Positions 16,101 through 21,154 of a stretch of 21,154 nt of DNA are shown one piece after another. Source of the DNA: a virus. The notes beneath the pieces were generated by a model, which worked only from the letters and a program-made list of their open reading frames with translations, was not told the origin of the DNA and did no database searches. How positions within the stretch are numbered: the stretch's first letter is position 1; every line of letters begins with the position of its first letter. Position numbers and translations under genes: made by a program. Where the stretch lies: IMG/VR virus record IMGVR_UViG_3300048107_000282, positions 1 through 21,154 of that record; one strand, given 5' to 3'.

Positions 16101-16689
16101 CCCAATTATTTCCAGTATGAGATGGTTGTATTAACCTGAATTGTGTTCCCGCTGTCCTCGCTACAGAAGGAATTGTAATTTCTACAGATTTTAAAGTATT
16201 AAATGTAGTGTCATTATGCGCTACTACAGTATCAATAGAAGTCCACAAACTTCCATTATAATACTCTAAGTATAAACTCTCGTTAACAGTATCAGGATCT
16301 TCTCCACCATTGGCATCATTGCCTCTAATTACTTCAAAGGTTAGTGAAGAATTAACATTATTTGGTAAACTAAACTCTACTATTCTGGATGCTGCGGTAC
16401 TGCTGTTGAATCTAATATGTCTACCAATATTAAATCCACCAGTTGATCCTGTGCCTGTACCTGAATTTGTTAAAAATGTATTTGTTAAAGTAGCATTTAA
16501 ATTATCTACTGCTACAGTTTCAGTTGCAGTTACTGGAGTATTATTAAATGCTAATGAACCATAATCAAGTTCATTGTACCGATCAATGATACTTGGTTCA
16601 TAAACATATGAAAAGCTGCCCAAACCCTCACTCGCAGCGCGAATGATTGATGGAAATATTCCTTGTGTATTATAGGAATAAACGGACAT
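10168..16689 (-). CDS. giant repetitive virion structural protein
   Basis: This 2173-residue protein is the longest in the window. Residues about 30-215 look like a jelly-roll (Reelin-like or lectin-like) domain: an IRFNSS strand, a FEVIRGNDANGGEDPD turn, LYLEYYNGSLW, and FRLIQPSH...WDHYG. Next come modules marked by a recurring DYG motif, with CVDVDG, IDPG.(N/T)Y and DFG.IL landmarks. From residue about 420 to 1203 these form three super-repeats of about 259 residues. A partial fourth follows, to about 1300. The C-terminal part (about 1570-2090) consists of roughly 82-residue repeats centred on NP(D/E)E(K/R)QMLFSF with GSG.LF and SG.A.(S/T) strands. No enzyme motif was found. It has no clear ribosome-binding site, and no TATAAATA precedes it. 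A long fibre or baseplate-associated structural role is inferred from size, repeats and context. Confidence 0.88.
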   Translation of the reverse strand: MSVYSYNTQGIFPSIIRAASEGLGSFSYVYEPSIIDRYNELDYGSLAFNNTPVTATETVAVDNLNATLTNTFLTNSGTGTGSTGGFNIGRHIRFNSSTAASRIVEFSLPNNVNSSLTFEVIRGNDANGGEDPDTVNESLYLEYYNGSLWTSIDTVVAHNDTTFNTLKSVEITIPSVARTAGTQFRLIQPSHTGNNWDHYGLKSVTYTHTTTPVLPTINFGNISDINATLEDYGRVVYVTNVESFGFVKVVSEASWKATNTYEGTGIAFTFGRQTSPAVYGYIVDGKVKGLSGTSLGVFSGKHDGAGTTSILGNSGIGIGIGIFGSGTLFTIASTDDAFVSTWTSSGYISKVTGAARDITLVHETGFGDLFTLSNGQQRATNAFVGSGGLKLVSRKPELPELSDEKHTERYINDSIIEFSKADYGYLTICHPSDIEDVSGTLSGTSSGCIVRVGSTASIDPGTTYDVSLGANAPSNFIDYGLISESAAPQVDFGNILTTSNLIPFGLFHLDPENGAQFAFNPTWTSRGYISKLTGEASVPLDVSVFGTGSIKTLGGDSITNFALLQPGDGLFRFRSDTQIGITAGITGTGFIPSINGSAESVTFNPEEKDLLFSLIGEATFSFNPNWIGSGVLFTLQTAVEKTVYDYVGSGRIFGFNNLEEKKVYDYNCSSIVPFPENDYGFIINTGAIACVDVDGVISTSETTTSGCIKVLNSLTIDPGVNYSVRPQNTIASSVLDYGLTSENAAPLADFGDILGTPRLGMPGCIYGHIDITGESVNSLAPNWISQGGISIFGEGRVPLDVTVFGSGSIKTLGGDSITNFSLLQPGDGLFGFHSESQIGIGVGILGDGLIPTLSGAADSVTFNPDERDLLFSFTGEATFAFNPNWIGSGVLFTLQTAVERTVYDYVGSGGLFGFNNLEEVKVYSYNCSSIAPFTEPDYGFIIDPNAVSCVDVDGIISTDTTSATGCTKVLNSLAVDPGVTYTITPQYTVPSSTLDYGFVAENASPLVDHGHILGTPRQGLPACIYGQIDIFGVGDVKFTPNYNGRGFIDISGVAISPLFASEIGSGQIKLGGNSKTNFSLIQPGDGLFGFRSDTAIGITVGIKGTGTLFGYTGTAESTTSVPPTEEPIFTFVGTSGDPGICLAHEGVGSLFAVSGGDLRVQYAYETTGSITLCSKKPELSELSEEKHTEVYSMDLCRDEPELDYGRIVDLSANSVCVDVDGVVSTNTTSSSGCTKVTLGSTLSIDPGVTYTLTAFTTVPTVFADYQDVSDTEDGLTDYGHILDTTGLVCPFGQLDSLKGTLVEKYIRNTSIFTESTVIKIVGDAFVVVPPQWNNISPPILVRNAAIPLFSLRTFGGGSLFGFGGATESRRYSPDEVQLLFKVSPGPFSRFVTYDWQPSWVSQGTIPVSGIAETPRARAFTGFGSLFGINGAAEAVSFNPPDITTDIKLSGVLAESFTVPYTGTGSLFTVNNLVERVLVHHFVFGTINVSGVAATPRARDFIGSGAIFSNGISSESLTKRLPAFTAHIKFGGTSEEVFSANPPEEGTEIRLSGDTTPQILTFAEQPFGVIPVSGIAKTHYVPSVVGTGTFRKFSGASESLTVNPEEKQMLFSFIGEGKETHTENYVGIEKAIRIRRGALSDFETFDWQPSWVVTGTIPVSGEAKTNFSLLHNGSGSLKTLSGSAESLTVNPEERQMLFSFTGTRIAETTSIVEFSTGSLFGIGGLSESFTASPELQADLRISGDVFVRYVPNNIGSGNIFAINGAAESVTFNPDERQMLFSFIGEALESFSATEIKQIEVDITGEGQENLTSVYTGSGSAQISGVVTEKFVPNNIGSGNIFALAGSAESITFNPDEKQMLFSFTGEGTERILVREISQGGTFTFSGTSGDPLLTFAEQPFVQTKISGKVFFTTHRSIIGTGSLFGFGGVSESTGVVPQTEQVLFKVSGDSINKISVLHVGSGSLRKLSGSAESVTFNPDERQMLFSFIGAGTENTTAREVSQGGLFKASGEAGVLVRFAHTGEGTIPLSGNATTTRARDFVGFGIIPTLSGAAESLTVNPDEKQMLFSFAGERISEKITARELGTPGKFTLQGTSGDPLLTFSEQPFVKINVNGISTTIRSRAYAGSGTLFGFINGDEAFARAPYIASGSIAISGFGIVQVELFQPPRTYVWMI
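10430..11990 (-). repeat. in-frame tandem repeats of about 246 bp (82 residues)
   Basis: The ten bases agaagagcat (plus strand) recur at 10491, 10737, 11109, 11352, 11598 and 11859, giving steps of 246, 372, 243, 246 and 261 bases, all multiples of three. Each marks the invariant QMLFSF core of one protein repeat, with similar flanks on both sides. Weaker copies extend to about 12660. Boundaries are approximate. Confidence 0.88.
13080..15430 (-). repeat. three in-frame super-repeats of about 777 bp (259 residues)
   Basis: The string aaaccatcacctggttg (plus strand) lies at 14981, 14204 and 13430, steps of 777 and 774. A 47-base stretch at 13994-14040 is identical to 14771-14817, again offset by 777. 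Each unit runs from a DYG/CVDVDG block through a TNF.L(L/I)QPGDGLF block to the next DYG. A degenerate fourth unit continues to about 12790. Boundaries are approximate. Confidence 0.88.
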
Positions 16690-16701
16690 ACACTAACAAG
16701 C

Positions 16702-16732
16702 ATTAAAAATGAGGATTGCAAAATTGCAACCC
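16702..16732 (-). terminator. probable intrinsic terminator between the 471- and 2173-residue genes
   Basis: On the minus strand GGGTTGCA (16732-16725) pairs with TGCAATCC (16720-16713) around a four-base loop, with one G-T pair. CATTTTT follows the stem. It lies in the longest intergenic gap of the window, 42 bases after the stop at 16774. The T-run is short and two bases away from the stem, so termination may be partial. Confidence 0.5.
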
Positions 16733-16773
16733 CCACAAAAGATAACTAAAAACTGGGTCTCTAGTATATAGGG

Positions 16774-18189
16774 TCAGTCTAGGCTGACGTTTAGAGTAAC
16801 CTTAATTTGGTCACCGTTGTTTTGAATAGCGTATGGACCATTAGTAAATCTTTCTGCAAAGAAAATACTAGCGTAAAGAGTCGCATCACCAGTTCCTGAT
16901 AAAGCAGGGGTTGTGGTAAATGTTGATGACGTTGGAGTCTCAAATACGGTGTAGTGTGCAGCAGGGATAGAGCTACTAGAACCTTGTGCAATGTAGATAA
17001 CATCGCCAGGATTTAGATTATGATCTAAAGCACTGCCACCGGGGTCTGAAGTGACGATAGAGTAATCATATAGAATTGCGTCATTACCGTTAGATACCTG
17101 AATGTTATCAACTAGCAATTCACTTAGATATACACGAGGACCGATTTCACCGGTTTTAGTTTCTAGATCAATACCAACAATAGTTGTTGTTGCAGCAATA
17201 CCATTTGGAGATGCAGTTTGGGAAATTGCCATACCAACAGTTAGATTTTCTGCGACATTAACTTGGAATGTTGCAGTACCAGAAGCAGCACCAGTAAGTG
17301 CTTTGTCTAGGTAAATTGCTGTTCCTGAAATACCAACAACACGAGTTTGTGCTGCAATACCAGTACCAGTAACTCTCTGACCAATAGCAACATTAGTTGC
17401 AGAATCAACTGCAATTTCATATGTTCCAGAAACACCAGAAGTAATCGTTGGAGTTACATTAACATCAAGAAGGTTAACATAGTTGTTACCAATAACACCT
17501 TTACAACCAGACTTAGTAATTTGAGATCCTGAAGCAACACTACCACCATCAACTACGCCTTGTAAAGTAACAGGCATGTTGTTTGCACGAGATAGGTAAT
17601 ATCCGTAAACGCTACCAGCAGCAGAAGTGAAGGTGAAAACTTGTTCGGGGTAAGAAGCGGTAGTTCTACCTCTACCAAAGGAAACTGCAGTTGTACTCAT
17701 AGTTGCAGTCAATTGCTGACTCAACTCAAGATCTAGACCTTGGATATCAACAACATAGGTGTTTGTAGGGATACCAGCACCTTCTGCATAGTCTCCTTTT
17801 TTAATATCAGCAGCATCATTAACTGTAATTGCATAAGTTCCAGAAGTTCCGTCAGCGGTTCTTCCTGTTGCAACTGCATTTAAAGTTGTACCAATATCCC
17901 AACGGTTACCATTGAGAAGGATACCATACTGTTCGGTGAAGTCTTGATCTTCTTCAGTACGATTGTTAACTACTTCGGGATAACCCGTGGAAGGGCTTAC
18001 GCCATAACCAGCAGAGTTGCTAGCATCGTATGGTTCGTAATAATTCGCTACTGATGGAACATCCGATTCAGCAGGGGTGGTATTACTGGTGTATAGTTTT
18101 AGAACTAAGTTCCTGGGAATTTTATGAGTCGCGTTCAGTAGTGTACGTAGCGAATCAATTTCACCCTGGTCTGTGACTAGAAGTGCCAT
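16774..18189 (-). CDS. virion structural protein with N-terminal phage module and three beta repeats
   Basis: This 471-residue protein has an N-terminus (MALLVTDQGEIDSLRTLLN, then LVLKLYTSNTTP near residues 28-39) that matches a pattern I know from marine phage structural proteins starting MALLV...GE with an LKLY.N..TP strand. From about residue 115 to 320 there are three repeats of roughly 60-70 residues of the type N(V/L)..G....G.GI...T.VV.I.G..(I/L)(Y/E)L. These are beta modules common in phage fibres. The C-terminal part is also beta-rich (N-P-G-D-V-I-Y-I; T-V-F-E-T-P near 415-430). It has a strong AAGGAGAT ribosome-binding site before ATG 18189. Two TATAAATA elements lie upstream, at 18234-18227 and 18286-18279. 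The exact particle position is unknown. Confidence 0.85.
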   Translation of the reverse strand: MALLVTDQGEIDSLRTLLNATHKIPRNLVLKLYTSNTTPAESDVPSVANYYEPYDASNSAGYGVSPSTGYPEVVNNRTEEDQDFTEQYGILLNGNRWDIGTTLNAVATGRTADGTSGTYAITVNDAADIKKGDYAEGAGIPTNTYVVDIQGLDLELSQQLTATMSTTAVSFGRGRTTASYPEQVFTFTSAAGSVYGYYLSRANNMPVTLQGVVDGGSVASGSQITKSGCKGVIGNNYVNLLDVNVTPTITSGVSGTYEIAVDSATNVAIGQRVTGTGIAAQTRVVGISGTAIYLDKALTGAASGTATFQVNVAENLTVGMAISQTASPNGIAATTTIVGIDLETKTGEIGPRVYLSELLVDNIQVSNGNDAILYDYSIVTSDPGGSALDHNLNPGDVIYIAQGSSSSIPAAHYTVFETPTSSTFTTTPALSGTGDATLYASIFFAERFTNGPYAIQNNGDQIKVTLNVSLD

Positions 18190-18226
18190 TCAACGATCTC
18201 CTTGTGTTTCTTACCTATGTTAATGT

Positions 18227-18234
18227 TATTTATA
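18227..18234 (-). promoter_or_regulatory. T4-type late promoter TATAAATA
   Basis: An exact octamer on the minus strand in the gap between the stop at 18241 and the ATG at 18189, giving a leader of about 30 bases that includes AAGGAGAT. It is among the best placed late promoters in the window. Confidence 0.8.
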
Positions 18235-18240
18235 CAAAGC

Positions 18241-18966
18241 TTAGAGTGCTAGTTTCATAGAAACCATACACCTCTGTATATTTATAGCGTAGACAACTTC
18301 AAATTGTAAAAGGTCTCCAGCATTTAATGCTTTGTTCCAAGATGAAATTGTAGTATTTGTATTTTTTCTTTGGACCGAGTTACTTGTAATATCTCCTAAC
18401 TGTGGTCTTTCAGTGCCACATATAGATGCAAAATTGGGAAAATTTGCATAGTCAACTTTTCCGATGTCCAATTGAATTTGACCATCTTGGTCACCAATGA
18501 TAGTCCAAGACTGAATCTCTCCAGTAACATCTAATGTCATTTCTCCTTTAATACCGGAAGATAATGGTGCAGACCCAGAATCAATAACAAAATTAATAGT
18601 TCTTGTTAAATCAGCTGTTGTGGAAAGTCCTACAACATATACCGTATCTCCTGCAGTTGGTGCAGTATTAAAGATAATAGTTGTGCCACTAATAGTATAA
18701 TCAATTCCTGGAACTTGAACTAATCCATTAATAGCAACGATTAATTGCTGATCATTGACAGGAGTATATGCGTCTCCTGCTTGATCAATTAATGGATAGT
18801 CTGATGTAGTTCCATCAAATACCCAGTTTGTAGTATCAAGAATTTCATTACCATATTGTAGATACTTACTAGGAATCTCATAGTTAACACCTACATTGTA
18901 TTTTTTCTGAGGATCAGAAAGTACATTATAGTTTGATGATTTAACTGAAACATTATAGTTAGGCAT
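18241..18966 (-). CDS. fibre-type virion protein
   Basis: This 241-residue protein starts at the ATG that overlaps the upstream stop by one base (TGATG) with AGGAG seven bases before it; a TTG one codon upstream is not preferred. After a Tyr/Asn-rich lead it has a module at about residues 55-125 (W-V-F-D-G-T-T-S-D-Y, D-Q-Q-L-I-V-A-I-N-G-L-V-Q-V-P-G, DYTISGTTIIF and A-P-T-A-G-D-T-V). This is a pattern frequent in phage tail fibres and adaptor domains. The C-terminal module (G-E-I-Q-S-W-T-I-I-G-D, I-Q-L-D-I-G-K, SSWNKALNAGDLLQFEV) resembles a domain found at the ends of phage fibre proteins. A small fibre or fibre-tip role is inferred. A late promoter sequence for the next gene lies within its 3' end. 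Confidence 0.82.
   Translation of the reverse strand: MPNYNVSVKSSNYNVLSDPQKKYNVGVNYEIPSKYLQYGNEILDTTNWVFDGTTSDYPLIDQAGDAYTPVNDQQLIVAINGLVQVPGIDYTISGTTIIFNTAPTAGDTVYVVGLSTTADLTRTINFVIDSGSAPLSSGIKGEMTLDVTGEIQSWTIIGDQDGQIQLDIGKVDYANFPNFASICGTERPQLGDITSNSVQRKNTNTTISSWNKALNAGDLLQFEVVYAINIQRCMVSMKLAL
18279..18286 (-). promoter_or_regulatory. second, intragenic TATAAATA upstream of the 471-residue gene
   Basis: An exact octamer on the minus strand inside the last 16 codons of the fibre-type gene, 52 bases upstream of the intergenic copy at 18234-18227. With that copy it forms a tandem pair before the ATG at 18189. It codes for part of an Ala-Ile-Asn-Ile stretch, so it may be coincidence. Confidence 0.4.
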
Positions 18967-19301
18967 CAAACAACTCCTGGTGTTACTTCTAAGATACCTT
19001 CAATAACTCTAGTTTTTATTCCTTGGGGGGATGTCAATACAATATCATAAACATAACGTCTAGGATCTAATGCTGCTGTTGCTGCATTAGTCATTGAAAT
19101 TTTTAAAATACCATTATAACGATCAACAAACCCGACAGTAAAATCTGTAGAAGTTGTTGAATAATAACTACGACGCATCTTAGCATCTGCTGTATATCCA
19201 GTCAGATTAAGAGGAGTTGTGTTATCTTCATTCTGGATATTAAAGGTGGCATCAAAGTCCGTTCCTTTCTCCAGTAATAGATTTAGTGGGATTGCTGCCA
19301 T
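18966..19301 (-). CDS. small Ig-like baseplate or fibre-attachment protein
   Basis: This 111-residue protein begins M-A-A-I-P-L-N-L-L-L-E-K-G-T-D-F-D and continues A-T-F-N-I-Q-N-E-D, P-L-N-L-T-G-Y-T-A-D-A-K-M-R-R and, in the second half, Y-V-Y-D-I-V-L-T and I-E-G-I-L-E-V-T-P. This is the strand order of the short Ig-like domain seen at the N-terminus of baseplate upper proteins (BppU type) and in stand-alone proteins of T4-like phages. The likeness is from pattern only. It sits seven bases after the 56-residue gene, and its stop overlaps the next start by one base (TGATG). The three genes from 19479 to 18241 therefore form one coupled late unit. The ribosome-binding site is weak (GAAGAA). Confidence 0.78.
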   Translation of the reverse strand: MAAIPLNLLLEKGTDFDATFNIQNEDNTTPLNLTGYTADAKMRRSYYSTTSTDFTVGFVDRYNGILKISMTNAATAALDPRRYVYDIVLTSPQGIKTRVIEGILEVTPGVV

Positions 19302-19308
19302 GATGGAA

Positions 19309-19479
19309 TCATTCTTCTTTTGTTTCTTCTTTTGAAAGTAGATCTAGAGTTTCTAAACCACCAACCAACTTAATTTTATATTCTTTCAATTTAGTAAGTT
19401 GCTCTTCTGCTTGAGCAATTTTTGCTTCTGCATCTTTGAGCTGACCTTCAAATTCAGATCTGAGAGTTACGGAATCCAT
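19309..19479 (-). CDS. 56-residue coiled-coil protein
   Basis: A short frame from ATG 19479 to TGA 19309 codes for M-D-S-V-T-L-R-S-E-F-E-G-Q-L, then K-D-A-E-A-K-I-A-Q-A-E-E-Q-L-T-K-L-K, and ends K-E-E-T-K-E-E. Residues about 8-38 show heptad spacing of hydrophobics (L, A, I, A, L, L) with dense Glu and Lys, as in a coiled coil. The perfect late promoter at 19511-19504 stands 24 bases upstream, and the stop is seven bases from the next ATG, both supporting a real gene. There is no clear Shine-Dalgarno sequence. It may be a small chaperone or oligomerisation factor for the fibre proteins made next; that role is inferred. Confidence 0.75.
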   Translation of the reverse strand: MDSVTLRSEFEGQLKDAEAKIAQAEEQLTKLKEYKIKLVGGLETLDLLSKEETKEE

Positions 19480-19490
19480 AATTATTAAAC

Positions 19491-19504
19491 ATGATTATAA
19501 TCAT
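19491..19504. repeat. 14-bp perfect palindrome ATGATTATAATCAT
   Basis: The sequence reads the same on both strands and abuts the TATAAATA element at 19511-19504, sharing one base with it. The start of transcription from that promoter would fall inside the palindrome. Confidence 0.6.
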
Positions 19505-19511
19505 ATTTATA
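19504..19511 (-). promoter_or_regulatory. T4-type late promoter TATAAATA
   Basis: An exact minus-strand octamer in the gap between the stop at 19537 and the ATG at 19479. It probably starts the transcript of the 56-, 111- and 241-residue genes. Confidence 0.75.
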
Positions 19512-19536
19512 TGGTCTTAAAAATAATCAATTACAT

Positions 19537-20667
19537 CTAATAGTTAATTATTTTTGTATATGCATAATTATTGTTTATTCTAGAAACATTGGTAATGGTT
19601 CCTGGTAGAAGGGTTACTACTATTGGTGTTTGTAGACCACCACTCGCTAAATACTTTCTAATCTTAACCTGACCAGACTCAATATATACAAAAGCAGCTC
19701 CTCCAGGAATAGATTGCACTGTCATTCCATAAGAGAATTGGGGGGGAGTGAAAAGATCACTGAACCCACTGCTACTCATGAGACTACATTTAGGATTGCC
19801 ATCAGCGATCGGATCTCTTATAGTTATCCATGTATTAGTCCCCAAAACAGCTGCTGGTGAAAATCCATTAACGGGAGGGTTAAAAAGACCATTACCAGTT
19901 ATTGCAGTACCAGGTCCATTACCAGTAAATATGTGTACTAATGTTCCATCCATACCAGTAATCAAGCAATATCCATTTCCCCCAGTAGCTGCTATTGGAC
20001 GAGAATAGTTAGGGTTAAAGTTGGTAGACCCATTGAATCCTATTGTTGTACCTGAACTATTCACTGTCATAGAACCACGAGCCGATGGTGCGCTAGTACC
20101 TTCATTAGGCGCTTTTGTACCTATGGTTCCCATGCTAGACAAAATCCCTGTGCTGGAATTAATAGTTGCCTGACCAGCTATTACCGGGTTACCAATCATA
20201 CCGTAAGTACTGTTACGAACTCCCATATTTGTTGCGGTATTGGAAGCTATCTGAGTCAACCCTGAATTGCTAACACTATGGGTATAAGCAGTAGCCGTAG
20301 TATTGCCAGAAGTATTCTCCCAACCAAGAGTTAGTATTTTATCAGACGCAAATTTTACACTATCAGCAGTAAAATTAGTAGCAATCTGTCCAGTTGCAAT
20401 TTTTTGTAAAGTCAGTGCTGACCAAAGTTCCCAAGAACTATTAGAACTCATATTTAGAATATTAGTTCCAAATCTATATAAGTGTCCACTATAACCAATA
20501 TTTGGAATACGTTCTTCTACTTCACCTGTAGTACTGTCTATAAACAATAAATCGTTATTACTACCACTAGAAAACGGGACAATAAGATACTCACCTGCTT
20601 TATTTACGTCGTAACCGGCGTAAGTAATACCGGGACTACTACCACTGAATAACATTTGTTGCATCAT
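19537..20667 (-). CDS. beta-rich, propeller-like virion protein, unrecognised family
   Basis: This 376-residue protein has a chain dominated by short strands and turns: A-G-Y-D-V-N-K-A-G-E-Y-L-I-V near residues 16-29, L-F-I-D-S-T-T-G-E-V near 41-50, H-L-Y-R-F-G near 62, K-F-A-S-D-K-I-L-T-L-G near 105-115, then Ser/Gly/Asn-rich segments and a final tract I-E-S-G-Q-V-K-I-R-K-Y-L-A-S-G-G. The S-x-D/N-G-x-x-V spacing suggests propeller blades, like the two paralogous adhesins at the left, though no clear sequence match to them is seen. AAAGGAAT precedes ATG 20667, and the gap to the glycine-rich gene is 12 bases. A receptor-binding or fibre-associated role is inferred from context. Confidence 0.78.
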   Translation of the reverse strand: MMQQMLFSGSSPGITYAGYDVNKAGEYLIVPFSSGSNNDLLFIDSTTGEVEERIPNIGYSGHLYRFGTNILNMSSNSSWELWSALTLQKIATGQIATNFTADSVKFASDKILTLGWENTSGNTTATAYTHSVSNSGLTQIASNTATNMGVRNSTYGMIGNPVIAGQATINSSTGILSSMGTIGTKAPNEGTSAPSARGSMTVNSSGTTIGFNGSTNFNPNYSRPIAATGGNGYCLITGMDGTLVHIFTGNGPGTAITGNGLFNPPVNGFSPAAVLGTNTWITIRDPIADGNPKCSLMSSSGFSDLFTPPQFSYGMTVQSIPGGAAFVYIESGQVKIRKYLASGGLQTPIVVTLLPGTITNVSRINNNYAYTKIINY

Positions 20668-20679
20668 GTTAATATTCCT

Positions 20680-21154
20680 TTATTCGTATATTAAAACTAC
20701 TAATCCATCTTGACCTGCAGCACCATAACCATCAATATAATCCGGATCAGTTGAATCTGCTGCAATTGCCGATCCTCTTCCACCTTGACTAGAAATACTA
20801 TTAGACCAAGAACCAATAATTATTCCAGATCCTCCACCAGCACCTCCGCCACTAGCAGTACCAGTATCATATCCACCTCCGCCACCACCACCATAGTATC
20901 CAGCACCTCCACCGCCACCACGGTTTCCTGTAGATATACCAGAACCACCAGCATATCCACCATTAACTAAACTAGAACCATTATTCCAAGATGTTCCACT
21001 ACCACCACTTACTCCTGATGGTGCAGATCCTCCGCTTCCTGCGCTTCCTCCACCACTTTGCGATGCACCACCACCATAATTTGGACCATCGCCAGATTGT
21101 CCAGAACCATTGCCGCCACCGCCACCGCCGTTACCTTTCTGACCAGATCCACCG
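20680..21154 (-). CDS. C-terminal part of a glycine-rich adhesin-type protein (5' end outside window)
   Basis: A frame open from the window edge codes for 157 visible residues and ends at TAA 20682-20680. The first 110 residues are about half glycine, in runs of three to seven separated by Ser, Asn, Tyr and Thr. A less repetitive end follows (G-S-W-S-N-S-I-S-S-Q-G-G, D-P-D-Y-I-D-G-Y-G) and the chain finishes G-Q-D-G-L-V-V-L-I-Y-E. Glycine-rich blocks that end in a G-x-(V/I)-(V/I)-x-x-Y strand are typical of phage fibre proteins. Poly-glycine sandwiches also form the receptor tip of T-even gp38 adhesins. A tail-fibre tip or adhesin is inferred. The codons are dominated by GGT, GGA and GGC, so the DNA is highly repetitive. 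Confidence 0.8.
   Translation of the reverse strand, partial: GGSGQKGNGGGGGGNGSGQSGDGPNYGGGASQSGGGSAGSGGSAPSGVSGGSGTSWNNGSSLVNGGYAGGSGISTGNRGGGGGAGYYGGGGGGGYDTGTASGGGAGGGSGIIIGSWSNSISSQGGRGSAIAADSTDPDYIDGYGAAGQDGLVVLIYE

Noticed and set aside
16774-16789. Inverted repeat GTCAG/CTGAC around the stop of the 471-residue gene
   Set aside because: Only five base pairs and no T-run follows. The hairpin at 16713-16732 is a better terminator candidate.
18967-18969. TTG start at 18969 for the 241-residue protein
   Set aside because: The ATG at 18966 is one codon away, overlaps the upstream stop as TGATG and has AGGAG at proper spacing.

Overview
The window reads as part of the late structural region of a T4-like myovirus, most likely a marine cyanophage or close relative. 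Every supported gene lies on the minus strand and is tightly packed, with gaps of 1-84 bases. The octamer TATAAATA, the T4-type late promoter, occurs seven times on the minus strand, mostly at gene junctions, and I saw none on the plus strand. One large protein carries tail-fibre motifs that I associate with marine T4-like phages. No replication, metabolic, integration, RNA or CRISPR genes were seen. The family and host assignment is inference from sequence style, not from a search.

Gene order, read along transcription from right to left: (1) 21154-20680, C-terminal part of a glycine-rich, adhesin-like protein; (2) 20667-19537, a 376-residue beta-rich, propeller-like protein; (3) 19479-19309, a 56-residue coiled-coil protein; (4) 19301-18966 and 18966-18241, two coupled small structural proteins, the second fibre-like; (5) 18189-16774, a 471-residue structural protein with internal beta repeats; (6) 16689-10168, a 2173-residue protein built of nested repeats; (7) 10130-9672 and 9675-9307, a coupled pair, the first with a phage tropism-determinant-type N-terminus; (8) 9295-4604, a 1563-residue fibre/spike protein with five aromatic binding-type repeats, a pectin-lyase-like beta-helix and a tail-fibre C-terminus; (9) 4554-4231, a 107-residue virion protein; (10) 4198-65, a tandem duplicated two-gene cassette, each copy made of a large propeller-like protein followed by a 168-177-residue helical partner; (11) the first five codons of another gene at 15-1.

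Together this looks like the host-recognition module of the particle: several fibre, spike and adhesin proteins with their small partners, transcribed late from TATAAATA promoters. The most notable features are the duplicated adhesin/partner cassette, with a nucleotide-identical patch inside otherwise diverged paralogues; the giant repeat protein, with 777-base super-repeats in one half and about 246-base repeats in the other; and a late promoter nested inside a hairpin at the left edge, like the T4 arrangement that restricts translation of read-through transcripts.
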